DNA from: Owenweeksia sp965229445
GTDB lineage: Bacteria; Bacteroidota; Bacteroidia; Flavobacteriales; Schleiferiaceae
Reading direction: 5' to 3'
DNA length: 64,000 bases
Assembly (NCBI GenBank): GCA_965229445.1
Contig: OZ245876.1
Location: forward strand, 558,001-622,000
A program made the position numbers and the translations under genes. The notes under the pieces are model-generated. The model saw only the letters and a program-made list of their open reading frames with translations, was not told the origin of the DNA and did no database searches. How positions within the stretch are numbered: position 1 is the stretch's first letter; every line of letters starts with the position of its first letter. Shown here piece by piece: positions 25,449-33,820 of the stretch.

Positions 25449-27116
25449 ATGACAGATTTAGAGATTGCAAGGAAAGCCAGGATGCAGCATATTACGGATA
25501 TTGCCGCAAAAGTTGGAATTGAAGCTTCAGACTTGGAACCTTATGGAAACTTCAAGGCCAAACTCCCCCTGAGTTTGCTACAGGGAGGTGCAGGAAAAAC
25601 AGGACATCTTGTATTGGTATCTGCTATCTCGCCTACTCCCGCTGGTGAGGGTAAGACCACAACGTCCATTGGACTGAATGATGCTTTGGTCAGAATTGGT
25701 AAGAAATCAATGGCGGTGCTGAGAGAACCTTCATTGGGCCCTGTGTTTGGAATGAAAGGCGGTGCCACTGGCGGTGGATTCGCTCAGGTTTTACCTATGG
25801 AGGATATTAATTTACACTTCACCGGTGATTTTGCCGCAATTGAGAAAGCTCATAACCTGCTTTCCGCTCTCGTTGACAATAATTTGCAACATCGCAAAGT
25901 CTCACTGGGCTTGGATCCCCGCACCATCACATGGAAGCGGGTGATGGATATGAATGATCGTGCGTTGAGGAAAATTAATGTGGGTATGGGAGGACTTACT
26001 TTTGGTGTGCCTCGTGAAACCGGTTTTGATATTACGGCAGCCTCGGAAATAATGGCCATTCTCTGCCTGTCCAGTGATTTTGCTGATCTGAAAAACCGCC
26101 TTGGAAGTATTTTTATTGGCTATACCTATGATAAAAAGCCAATTTATGCCCGAGACCTCAAGGCGGAAGGGGCAATGGCAGTATTACTCAAGGATGCCAT
26201 TAAGCCAAACCTGGTTCAAACTTTAGAAGGCAATCCGGTGATACTTCACGGTGGGCCCTTTGCAAATATTGCCCAGGGAACTAACACTCTAATTGCCACA
26301 CGTATGGGTCTTGCACTTTCTGATTATGTGGTGACTGAAGCCGGTTTTGGATTTGATATGGGTGGAGAGAAATTCCTGGATATTAAATGTAGAGCTGGAG
26401 ACCTTAAGCCTTCAACAGTAGTTTTGGTGGCTACCATTCGAGCCCTTAAATATCATGGTGGTAAAGCTCTGGATCAGCTTACTGAAGCAGATCCGGAAGC
26501 AGTAAGGAAGGGATTGGTGAATCTGGAGAAACATATGGAGAATGTGGGGGTATTCGGGCTGAAACCAGTAGTGGCGATAAACAGATTTACCAGCGATACC
26601 GATGAGGAGATCAATGTAATTGTGGAGGCTTGTAGAGAGAAAGGTATTACTGCGGTGCCGATAAATGTTTGGGCCAATGGTGGTGCAGGAGCAGAGGCAC
26701 TCGCCAGAGCAGTGGCTGAAGCGGCCGAGAATGGGAATTCTGACTTCAATACCATTTATCCTCTGAATCTGTCAGTTGAAGAGAAAATTGAAAAAATTGC
26801 CAAGACCATTTATGGCGCTGAAGCTGTAAAATTTGCCCCTAAAGCTAGGGTTGACCTAAAGAAGATTGATAATTTGGGATTGAATGACCTGGCGATTTGT
26901 ATGGCTAAAACTGAAAAGTCCTTTTCAGACAATCCTAAGCTTATTGGCAGGCCAACGGGCTTTCAAATTACTATCAGAGAAATTGAAATTGCCGCCGGCG
27001 CTGGTTTTCTGGTTCCTATAGCGGGAGCCATAATGCGGATGCCTGGATTGCCTTCTCACCCAGCAGCGGAGGGGATTGATATTGATGAGCATGGAGAAAT
27101 CAGCGGCTTGTTTTAA
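25449..27116 (+). CDS. fhs: Formate-tetrahydrofolate ligase
   Basis: A 555-residue ATP-dependent ligase making 10-formyl-tetrahydrofolate from formate and THF in one-carbon metabolism. The P-loop is SPTPAGEGKTTTSIGLNDAL; further landmarks are REPSLGPVFGMKGGATGGGF, DINLHFTGDFAAI, NVGMGGLTFGVPRETGFDIT, VVTEAGFGFDMGGEKFLDIK and the C-terminal IPIAGAIMRMPGLPSHPA-like end (VPIAGAIMRMPGLPSHPAA). Length is typical (about 555). It is a stand-alone gene that ends 18 bases from a convergent gene. Confidence 0.96.
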   Translation: MTDLEIARKARMQHITDIAAKVGIEASDLEPYGNFKAKLPLSLLQGGAGKTGHLVLVSAISPTPAGEGKTTTSIGLNDALVRIGKKSMAVLREPSLGPVFGMKGGATGGGFAQVLPMEDINLHFTGDFAAIEKAHNLLSALVDNNLQHRKVSLGLDPRTITWKRVMDMNDRALRKINVGMGGLTFGVPRETGFDITAASEIMAILCLSSDFADLKNRLGSIFIGYTYDKKPIYARDLKAEGAMAVLLKDAIKPNLVQTLEGNPVILHGGPFANIAQGTNTLIATRMGLALSDYVVTEAGFGFDMGGEKFLDIKCRAGDLKPSTVVLVATIRALKYHGGKALDQLTEADPEAVRKGLVNLEKHMENVGVFGLKPVVAINRFTSDTDEEINVIVEACREKGITAVPINVWANGGAGAEALARAVAEAAENGNSDFNTIYPLNLSVEEKIEKIAKTIYGAEAVKFAPKARVDLKKIDNLGLNDLAICMAKTEKSFSDNPKLIGRPTGFQITIREIEIAAGAGFLVPIAGAIMRMPGLPSHPAAEGIDIDEHGEISGLF

Positions 27117-27134
27117 AAGCAATTAACCGACCAT

Positions 27135-28217
27135 CTAATAATCAACATTCTCAATTTCGCCATTTTCCTGATTCAGCCATGATATAAAAAGCTTGTACCC
27201 CAGCGAAACAACTATGGCGCCCGTAAACAATCCAATAAATCCAGAGGTCATAAAGCCGCCAATGACGCCTAGAAATATAACAAGCAAAGGCACCGCTGAG
27301 CCTTTTCCCAGCATAATAGGTTTAAGGATATTATCCGAGATACCCGCAAGTAGAAAGTATATGGTCCATAAGCTCGCAGCACCGGTTCCCATGCTTGAGA
27401 ATAACCATAGTATTATTATCAGGGCCAGCAGCGTAACCGGAAGTTGAAGAATGGCCATTACTAAGGCTATCAGCGTCCATAAACCGGGATAAGGTATCCC
27501 TGCCAGATAACAACCGAGACCTATTAGAAATGATTGAATTAGGGCTACGCCGATTACGCCTTTTACTACACTGCGAACTGTGCTGGCTGTAACCTGTGAA
27601 AATTCTTCTCCCCGGGCACCCACCAATTTTCGAAAAAACTTCTGTCCCATTTTAGCAGCGCTTGGTGTTGCCAGTAGAATTCCTGAAATAATGATGGCCA
27701 GAATGATCATTAATATTGCCCCTGTAATGGTGCCAAGACCACGGAGTATGTCATGCATCGCTCCTCTGATTTGATCGGCATACTTGAGCGCAAAAGATTC
27801 AATATTGTTAGCGGCTTGCAACCACGCATCATAGATTGTCTGACCTACCAATGGCCAACCTTCAACGGCCTTATTGGGAGGTGGAACTTTAAGCGTTCCG
27901 GCCTCAAGGTGACCTCCCAGCTCCTGCGCTCCCATTAAAATAGAGTCTAAAAACAGCCAACTGGGAAAAATGACAATCAATAAGCCGCCAATAACAATAA
28001 TACTTGAAGCTAACTTGGGTTTACTTCCAACTCCATGGGATATTCTTGCATGAAGTGGTGCCAATGCCAGTGCCAGAATCATCCCCCAAACCAATACATT
28101 GGTAAAAGGGTAAAGAATTTGAAGACACCATGCAATGAGGAGTATTAGAAAGCCAAGCCTTATGGCAATTTCAATAACCGTCTGCAAATTCTCATCTAAC
28201 TTTTTGGGCACTGACAT
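27135..28217 (-). CDS. AI-2E family transporter (DUF20/PerM-like membrane protein)
   Basis: A 360-residue polytopic membrane protein with the AI-2E family pattern: two helices at the N-terminus, an amphipathic soluble insert (about residues 90-160), then five to six helices. A family-like segment is LLAGISDNILKPIMLGKGSA, followed by VPLLVIFLGVIGGFMTSGFI. Family members have been linked to export of autoinducer-2 and, in other cases, to Na+/H+ antiport, so the substrate is open. It is convergent with fhs. Confidence 0.85.
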   Translation of the reverse strand: MSVPKKLDENLQTVIEIAIRLGFLILLIAWCLQILYPFTNVLVWGMILALALAPLHARISHGVGSKPKLASSIIVIGGLLIVIFPSWLFLDSILMGAQELGGHLEAGTLKVPPPNKAVEGWPLVGQTIYDAWLQAANNIESFALKYADQIRGAMHDILRGLGTITGAILMIILAIIISGILLATPSAAKMGQKFFRKLVGARGEEFSQVTASTVRSVVKGVIGVALIQSFLIGLGCYLAGIPYPGLWTLIALVMAILQLPVTLLALIIILWLFSSMGTGAASLWTIYFLLAGISDNILKPIMLGKGSAVPLLVIFLGVIGGFMTSGFIGLFTGAIVVSLGYKLFISWLNQENGEIENVDY

Positions 28218-28444
28218 AGTGGAAGATCTTTGTATAGATTGAGTTGAAATTTAGGGAATATTGCCTATCTATCTCCCCTTTATCATCCACCAGACCCGAA
28301 TTTCTATGCTATGAACAGCACTTCTTAGAGCCTTAGTCTTGAAGTGCGAAATATTGATGGCGATCGCCGCCGCGATGTAAATTCTAATACTATCTCTTCT
28401 TCACAGCTTCTTTCACGTAATGAAGAATAATGCCTGGTATGTTG
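28218..28444. other. 227-base intergenic region, no gene seen
   Basis: Located between the start of the AI-2E gene and the end of the TonB-dependent receptor gene, both minus strand. It contains a 7-base inverted repeat, GCACTTC and GAAGTGC, at about 28318-28348 with a 16-base loop and no T-run, and a GGCGATCGCC palindrome near 28360. No open frame or RNA gene is recognisable. Confidence 0.4.
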
Positions 28445-30838
28445 TTAAAACGTAATCCTATATAAAAACATTGGGAATAAACCTAGCTGATACGTGGTCT
28501 CAGCTTGGCCTGTTTGAGCATTGTAGTCCTGACCAAATGCATTCTTGTGATTGGTGATATTCTGTATATCCAAAGCCCATTCCTGGGTCACCTTGTTCCC
28601 GGTTACTTTGTACCCAATACGGATATCGGCTCTGAAATATGGATTGAATTGCTCCTCGTAGGCAAGTTCATCATCGTACACGGCTTCTCCAGCATTTTGC
28701 GATGATTCTAAATCTAAAGGCGTGTATCGTTGTCCCCCTGCCGTAGTTAGCTTGGTGTCCACGGTAAGCGTATGACGTTTAGCTTTTTCTCCTTCAGAAT
28801 ATTTTAACAAGAATTCTTTTCCTCCCAGAATATTTAATACATAATTTCCATTGAAGGCTGTGTTTCTTATTACCCCATCACTTCCTTTATACTTTGATTC
28901 AAAAAGCGAAGCAGTAGTGAGAAAGTAAAATCCCTTCTCCATAAATTTTTCCAGGGTGATATCAAGACCATAATTATATCCTACACCATCATTATCTGCA
29001 CTATCGGGAATGGATATACTAAATGAACCAGCATTTAAGGCTGAAAATGAGCTGGGACTGACGGATACGGCAGCGTCGTATATATTTTGATAGTAAACTT
29101 CAGGCTTAAATTGCCAACCATTCGCAAAAAGGAGGTCATACCCTAATACCAGGTGGTGACTTTTCACGAAGTCCAGGTTCTTATTTGGCGTAACATAGCG
29201 CCCATCAGCTAATCTAACCTCTTGGTATAACATGACCGAGGGGTGATTTTGGCTGTGTAATCCGTATCCAAAATTTAAACTTTGGTTGGGTTTTATACGG
29301 TAACTCATGCCAAACCTGGGTTCAATAGAGTAATTACCATTACTGTTCAAAATCATGGAATGAAGGCCGGTATTCATTTCCCATTGATCCGTAATTCTGT
29401 ACTGCCAATTTATGTATGGTTGATAAAGTATGTCTCTACCCTTGTAGTTTCGCAACTCTCGGAATCCATCAAAATCAAAATCATAAATACTATCCCGTAA
29501 ATCTGAATTTATTAAGCTTACAAAGCCTCCCACCCTTAAAACATGATGCACATTAAACTTTTTATTTATAAGCGCGTGGATCTGAATTCTTCGCTCGGTA
29601 AAATCCTGGCCGTAGTAACTTGAAATTACCTGGCCATCTGTGCTGAAAGTGTCAATACTTACGGTATTGCTTAAGCCGGAGGCCGCAATGCTCAGTTTGG
29701 AATACATCTCGTTTCCGAAAAAATACTGATGACTCACTCCAAGCACACCGCTGCGCACCTTATTTCGCAAATCCTGATCGTCGCTAAAAAAACCGCCGTC
29801 TTCATTCTCATCATTCTCACTGTCTAAAAACTCGATAGCACTATTACCCGCGAGTCCAAATATCTCGAGGATGCCGAAGTTTTTACTGGGAAGGTTCACC
29901 TTAAAATTTAGATCCTGGTATTCGGGGACGGCCGTTCCTGTCCCAAAATCAATCCCCATTGCTGAAAGCACACCTAAGGTTGAGTACCTATAATTTACAA
30001 TAAATGAACTTCTGCTGTTCTCGCTAAACGGCCCCTCAGCACCTAACTCCAATCCATTAAATCCAATCTGACCCAGAAATTCATACTCTTCATTATTTCC
30101 GTTCCTGAGTTGTAGATCAAATACTCCAGAAATACCATCACCATAATCTGAAGGAAAAGCTCCGGTTAGAAAATCGGAATTGGTGAGGACGTTATTGTTC
30201 AACATACTGACCGGTCCTCCGGTAGCACCTAAACCTCCAAAGTGATTGGGATTTGGAATATCCATACCCTCCATACGCCAAATCAGGCCAAAAGGAGAGT
30301 TGCCTCTAATTACAATGTCGTTGTTGCTATCATCAGTGCGTTGCACCCCAGCAAAATTGCTGGCCATGCGAGATACATCCTGATTAGCACCGGCAAACCT
30401 TTGCGTTTCTTCAATACTAAAGCTTCGTCCTGATACATTTACCCGCTCATTTTTAGTCCTATCCGGTTCATCTGTCGCCTTAACCACCACTTCAGCTAAT
30501 TGTTCGGTACTTTCAAGCAAGGCAACATCAATTACCAGTTCCTTAGAACCCAACAATTCCAAATTCTGCAATACTGCCGATTCATACCCAATAAAATAAT
30601 AATGAATCGTAACCCGCCCAACTTTGATGTTTTCAATTTTGTAATAGCCGTTGATGTCCGTTACCGCGCCTTTTTTAACCCCATCTTGCTCAACATAAAT
30701 GTTTACCCCCGGAAGAGGTAGTTGACTTTGTTGATCAATTACCCGCCCCTTGATGTTTTGTGTTATTCCTTGCGCTAATCCAGTGCTTGCAAAGGAGAGA
30801 ATAAACAGGCTCGTGAATATTAATGTCCTCATTTTCAT
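28445..30838 (-). CDS. TonB-dependent receptor with carboxypeptidase-like regulatory domain
   Basis: A 797-residue outer-membrane receptor. After the signal peptide (ending TGLAQ, about residue 23) comes a CarboxypepD_reg-like beta-sandwich (IKGRVIDQQSQLPLPGVNIY, VTDINGYYKIENIKVGRVTI), then a plug domain (MASNFAGVQRTDDSNNDIVI, RGNSPFGLIWRMEGMDIPNP) and a 22-strand-type barrel ending in Phe (FPMFLYRITF). Substrates of such receptors are iron complexes, vitamins or oligosaccharides; no SusD gene is adjacent, which argues against a glycan utilisation locus. No regulator is linked to it. Confidence 0.9.
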   Translation of the reverse strand: MKMRTLIFTSLFILSFASTGLAQGITQNIKGRVIDQQSQLPLPGVNIYVEQDGVKKGAVTDINGYYKIENIKVGRVTIHYYFIGYESAVLQNLELLGSKELVIDVALLESTEQLAEVVVKATDEPDRTKNERVNVSGRSFSIEETQRFAGANQDVSRMASNFAGVQRTDDSNNDIVIRGNSPFGLIWRMEGMDIPNPNHFGGLGATGGPVSMLNNNVLTNSDFLTGAFPSDYGDGISGVFDLQLRNGNNEEYEFLGQIGFNGLELGAEGPFSENSRSSFIVNYRYSTLGVLSAMGIDFGTGTAVPEYQDLNFKVNLPSKNFGILEIFGLAGNSAIEFLDSENDENEDGGFFSDDQDLRNKVRSGVLGVSHQYFFGNEMYSKLSIAASGLSNTVSIDTFSTDGQVISSYYGQDFTERRIQIHALINKKFNVHHVLRVGGFVSLINSDLRDSIYDFDFDGFRELRNYKGRDILYQPYINWQYRITDQWEMNTGLHSMILNSNGNYSIEPRFGMSYRIKPNQSLNFGYGLHSQNHPSVMLYQEVRLADGRYVTPNKNLDFVKSHHLVLGYDLLFANGWQFKPEVYYQNIYDAAVSVSPSSFSALNAGSFSISIPDSADNDGVGYNYGLDITLEKFMEKGFYFLTTASLFESKYKGSDGVIRNTAFNGNYVLNILGGKEFLLKYSEGEKAKRHTLTVDTKLTTAGGQRYTPLDLESSQNAGEAVYDDELAYEEQFNPYFRADIRIGYKVTGNKVTQEWALDIQNITNHKNAFGQDYNAQTGQAETTYQLGLFPMFLYRITF

Positions 30839-30949
30839 GATTTAGTTTCAGCAAGTGAAATAACTACAACCATAAATTTCATTAAACTTAAAAGGTGTGA
30901 ATGGTGGAAAAAGGGGGATGAACCGGAAATAAAATAAAGGTAAAGAAAC

Positions 30950-32974
30950 TTACACTTTTACTCTGAGTTGTATAGCCAGGTTACTCATATTACGCCCTTC
31001 TATTTGCTGAAGTCCACTGCCAATATACTCTCGATCTCGAAAGGTGGTTACTCCTAGCTTGACTTGCAGACTGATGCTTGAAATAATTCCCCATTTCAGC
31101 ATAAGGTAAGCTCTGAAGGCCTGACCATAGTGTGCCGGAATATTGAATTTATATAGCAAATCAGGTTCATAGGCGTAGATTCGGGAAGCATAATCCGGAG
31201 CATCAATTAAAGCAATTCTGGCTTTGACATCAATTTTACCATGGGCGAATTTCATGTTTAAATCCTGGTATAGAAGGAGACCTTTAGTGCGACTTCCGTC
31301 ATGCACAATACTCTTCTCAATTCTCCATGCCGCCCCAAAATGAGAATGGAATTGGTAGTAAAGCTCAGCTCGCAGATTTGTTCTCTTCCTTGGTATCAGT
31401 TTCTGAAGCACATCTGTTGCCTCAGCATTTTGATAATCATTTCTGGATCTGGCCATTACGGTGATATTAAAAGATCGCTTCAGGGGAATTTGAATCTGAA
31501 CGCTAGTCGCATTGCCGCCGGATGGTGCGCCTGTTCTGTAGCCCAGCCATGGTATTTGAAAATAGTCGGTAGACAGAGATAGCTGGAGCTTTGGATTAAT
31601 TTCCCAACTCAGACCGATAAATACCCCTCTTTCTCCTGAGGCACTCGTAGCGGAAGGAATAGCCGTGTAGAAATGCTGGTACTCTAATTGTGAAAACCTC
31701 GTTCCCAAGCTCAAATAAAATCCATCGGTCAATAAACTTTCCATTCCAGCTACGCTGGCGAAATGCCCGCCTTGGTCAATCGCCAATTCTGAGAAAAAGT
31801 TGTATTTGTGCCACAATAGATTGGCTTCCACACTATAGTTGCTAAGCCTGGAGCCATTAAACCGGTATTGATTATACAAACTGCTAGCTTGCGTGACGGG
31901 AAAGGCAAATCGATAATGTACCGTGTTAGCCGCTATCCTCAATTTATCCCAACCCCACTGCAATTGTCCTCCCCAACACTTTAGTTGATTAGTACCCTTG
32001 CCCTCAATTTCTTTTTCTGTGCGATGAAACCCCGTGTTAATCAAACGGCCAATTTCCCTTACCGCACCCAATGAATCTCTGGTTACGCTGGCATTAAGAG
32101 CTTTGCTAGAGAAGAATAGCTGCATATTAAGTAGGGGGCTGAATTTTAATTGAATGGCTGAACCCCGGAAAAACCTCACTTCTTCGGCTCCGGCATAGGC
32201 ATTTATTCCCCGACCATATCTTTTTACCTGAGTAAACCTCCCCGGTCCATTTAAACCACCTGAATTCCAGAGAATCAAGCCTTGACTTAAGGACATCTGG
32301 TAATCCCCTAAAACCAGGTATTCCATTACACCTATTTTTTTTAAGGCAACAAAGGCAGAAATATGGTCAGCCAGCAATGGGTTAGTTTTGGAATTTAGGG
32401 GCTCACCCGCATCCTTCTGCGCACTAAGTCCTATATGAATTATGTCTCTTACTTTGCCCCTATACCTCACGTAGGAGGCAAAAGATGAACCTAGATATCC
32501 ATCTCTTGCATCGAGCCGAAAGCCAAGTCTGCTCTGCAAGGTCTGCTCGTATCGAAATATGATTTCATGCCTTGATCTTGAAAGATCTTCCCAACTAATC
32601 CTGGGCGAAGGATTTACGCAAGTAAAGTCCAGTAATGGCACTAGAATTTCAATTAAGGGTCTATCAAACCCTTTGACCGCCATAAGTTCAAATGGAGTAT
32701 AAATCAGACCTGCCTGTTCTCTATATAACAGGAGATTGCTAATCTGAAAAATGTTTAAATACGGAATTTGAGCAAGGTCATCCCTTGTGGCAAAGTTAAT
32801 TTTGATCGGATTGTCTGTTAGATGAACCAGTACCTCGGCAATCAACTCCAGCTGTTTTTCGTCAAACTCTGTCCCCTGGTTTAACTCTAGGGCAGTTTTT
32901 AATGGGTTATTAGATTCTTGAGCAATCATGGGTATAACCAGAGCTACTGTTATGAGTAAAATGAAGCTTCTCAC
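30950..32974 (-). CDS. Outer-membrane beta-barrel protein with N-terminal ComEA-like helix-hairpin-helix region
   Basis: A 674-residue exported protein (signal peptide about 1-18). Residues about 57-115 resemble a ComEA/helix-hairpin-helix repeat: INFATRDDLAQIPYLNIFQI, then SNLLLYREQAGLIYTPFELM and AVKGFDRPLIEILVPLL. In the first hairpin the usual G-x-G is replaced (PYLN), so DNA binding is doubtful; the second keeps VKG. The rest (about 130-674) is rich in alternating amphipathic strands with aromatic girdles and reads as an outer-membrane barrel. The GTG start overlaps the stop of the upstream barrel gene by four bases, so the two are coupled. Homologues are common in Bacteroidota as uncharacterised proteins. 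Confidence 0.75.
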   Translation of the reverse strand: MRSFILLITVALVIPMIAQESNNPLKTALELNQGTEFDEKQLELIAEVLVHLTDNPIKINFATRDDLAQIPYLNIFQISNLLLYREQAGLIYTPFELMAVKGFDRPLIEILVPLLDFTCVNPSPRISWEDLSRSRHEIIFRYEQTLQSRLGFRLDARDGYLGSSFASYVRYRGKVRDIIHIGLSAQKDAGEPLNSKTNPLLADHISAFVALKKIGVMEYLVLGDYQMSLSQGLILWNSGGLNGPGRFTQVKRYGRGINAYAGAEEVRFFRGSAIQLKFSPLLNMQLFFSSKALNASVTRDSLGAVREIGRLINTGFHRTEKEIEGKGTNQLKCWGGQLQWGWDKLRIAANTVHYRFAFPVTQASSLYNQYRFNGSRLSNYSVEANLLWHKYNFFSELAIDQGGHFASVAGMESLLTDGFYLSLGTRFSQLEYQHFYTAIPSATSASGERGVFIGLSWEINPKLQLSLSTDYFQIPWLGYRTGAPSGGNATSVQIQIPLKRSFNITVMARSRNDYQNAEATDVLQKLIPRKRTNLRAELYYQFHSHFGAAWRIEKSIVHDGSRTKGLLLYQDLNMKFAHGKIDVKARIALIDAPDYASRIYAYEPDLLYKFNIPAHYGQAFRAYLMLKWGIISSISLQVKLGVTTFRDREYIGSGLQQIEGRNMSNLAIQLRVKV

Positions 32975-33777
32975 TGCAGAAGAAATTCCAGACCCATCAC
33001 TGTACTGGCTCCTACACTGAACATATAAATGCAGCCCAGGTCCATGCTTAAATTTCTTGAGGTATAACCAATACCAAAAGATTGCCTGAAAGGGGCATTC
33101 AAAACTCCTATTCTTATCGCCAACTCCTTTGCTGGGAGGTATTCCAAACCTATTCGAATACTTTCCGGATGATCTAGTTGTTTGCTGAATTCACCGGCTA
33201 CCAAAAGCTGATCAGATACTTCATATGCCAGGCCTAACTTGCTGATTAAGGCTTTTGTAGTAATGTGCTGATTGTTCCAAATGGAGTGGATATTGCTCAG
33301 GTGAAAGCCTATTCGGATGTCTTGGGAAGGTTTGGCAAGAATACCTAGAGCGCCATTGGGATGAAGTATATTTTTACCGGATTCTTGCATCCTGGCGACA
33401 TCAACATTTAGACCTATTCCAACACTGAGACTAGGGCCGAAAGGGTGCGCATAGGCTATTCTCGGTGTGGCTTCGAAGTATGAATCCAAAGCAAGGTATC
33501 CGAAACTAAAACCCAACGCACCCGCTCCGACCGGTCGAGTCACTGCGATGTTCATAATGTTAATGTCCCTTAAGAAAAAGGGCTTCGCATAGCTTAGAGC
33601 AATACGCGAAACTTCAAGTTCTGACATGGCAGCCTGATTGTAGTTGACGGCCCAAACATCCGCGATCGCCACACTACAGTTCGCCATCCCAACCGCACGG
33701 GCCCCAGATGACTGAGTTACTCCCTGCGAAAAACTAACCAAAGGCATCAAACACCCAAACAACAGACTCTTTCCCAT
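32971..33777 (-). CDS. PorV/UPF0164-like outer-membrane beta-barrel protein, unknown function
   Basis: A 268-residue exported barrel. The mature N-terminus SSGARAVGMANCSVAIADVW followed by AVNYNQAAMSELE is the pattern of the FadL/PorV/UPF0164 group, in which a small N-terminal segment plugs a 14-strand barrel. Repeated strand pairs follow (GALGFSFGYLALDSYFEATP, ELAIRIGVLNAPFRQSFGIG, MDLGCIYMFSVGAS). It precedes and overlaps the HHH-barrel gene, suggesting a shared process at the outer membrane. The divergent sensor kinase gene starts 43 bases away. Confidence 0.7.
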   Translation of the reverse strand: MGKSLLFGCLMPLVSFSQGVTQSSGARAVGMANCSVAIADVWAVNYNQAAMSELEVSRIALSYAKPFFLRDINIMNIAVTRPVGAGALGFSFGYLALDSYFEATPRIAYAHPFGPSLSVGIGLNVDVARMQESGKNILHPNGALGILAKPSQDIRIGFHLSNIHSIWNNQHITTKALISKLGLAYEVSDQLLVAGEFSKQLDHPESIRIGLEYLPAKELAIRIGVLNAPFRQSFGIGYTSRNLSMDLGCIYMFSVGASTVMGLEFLLQ

Positions 33778-33820
33778 AATCTATCCTTAATTTACGATGG
33801 ATTTCAAGCATCTTTGATAC

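Noticed and set aside
28318..28348. GCACTTC / GAAGTGC inverted repeat as a terminator
   Set aside because: Loop of 16 bases and no T-run on either strand, and it is upstream rather than downstream of a gene end in the relevant direction.
27745..28385. Scattered GCGATCGC-like palindromes (for example near 28360, 33658 and 63801)
   Set aside because: HIP1-like octamers are a cyanobacterial feature; three loose occurrences in 64 kb, two inside genes, are compatible with chance.
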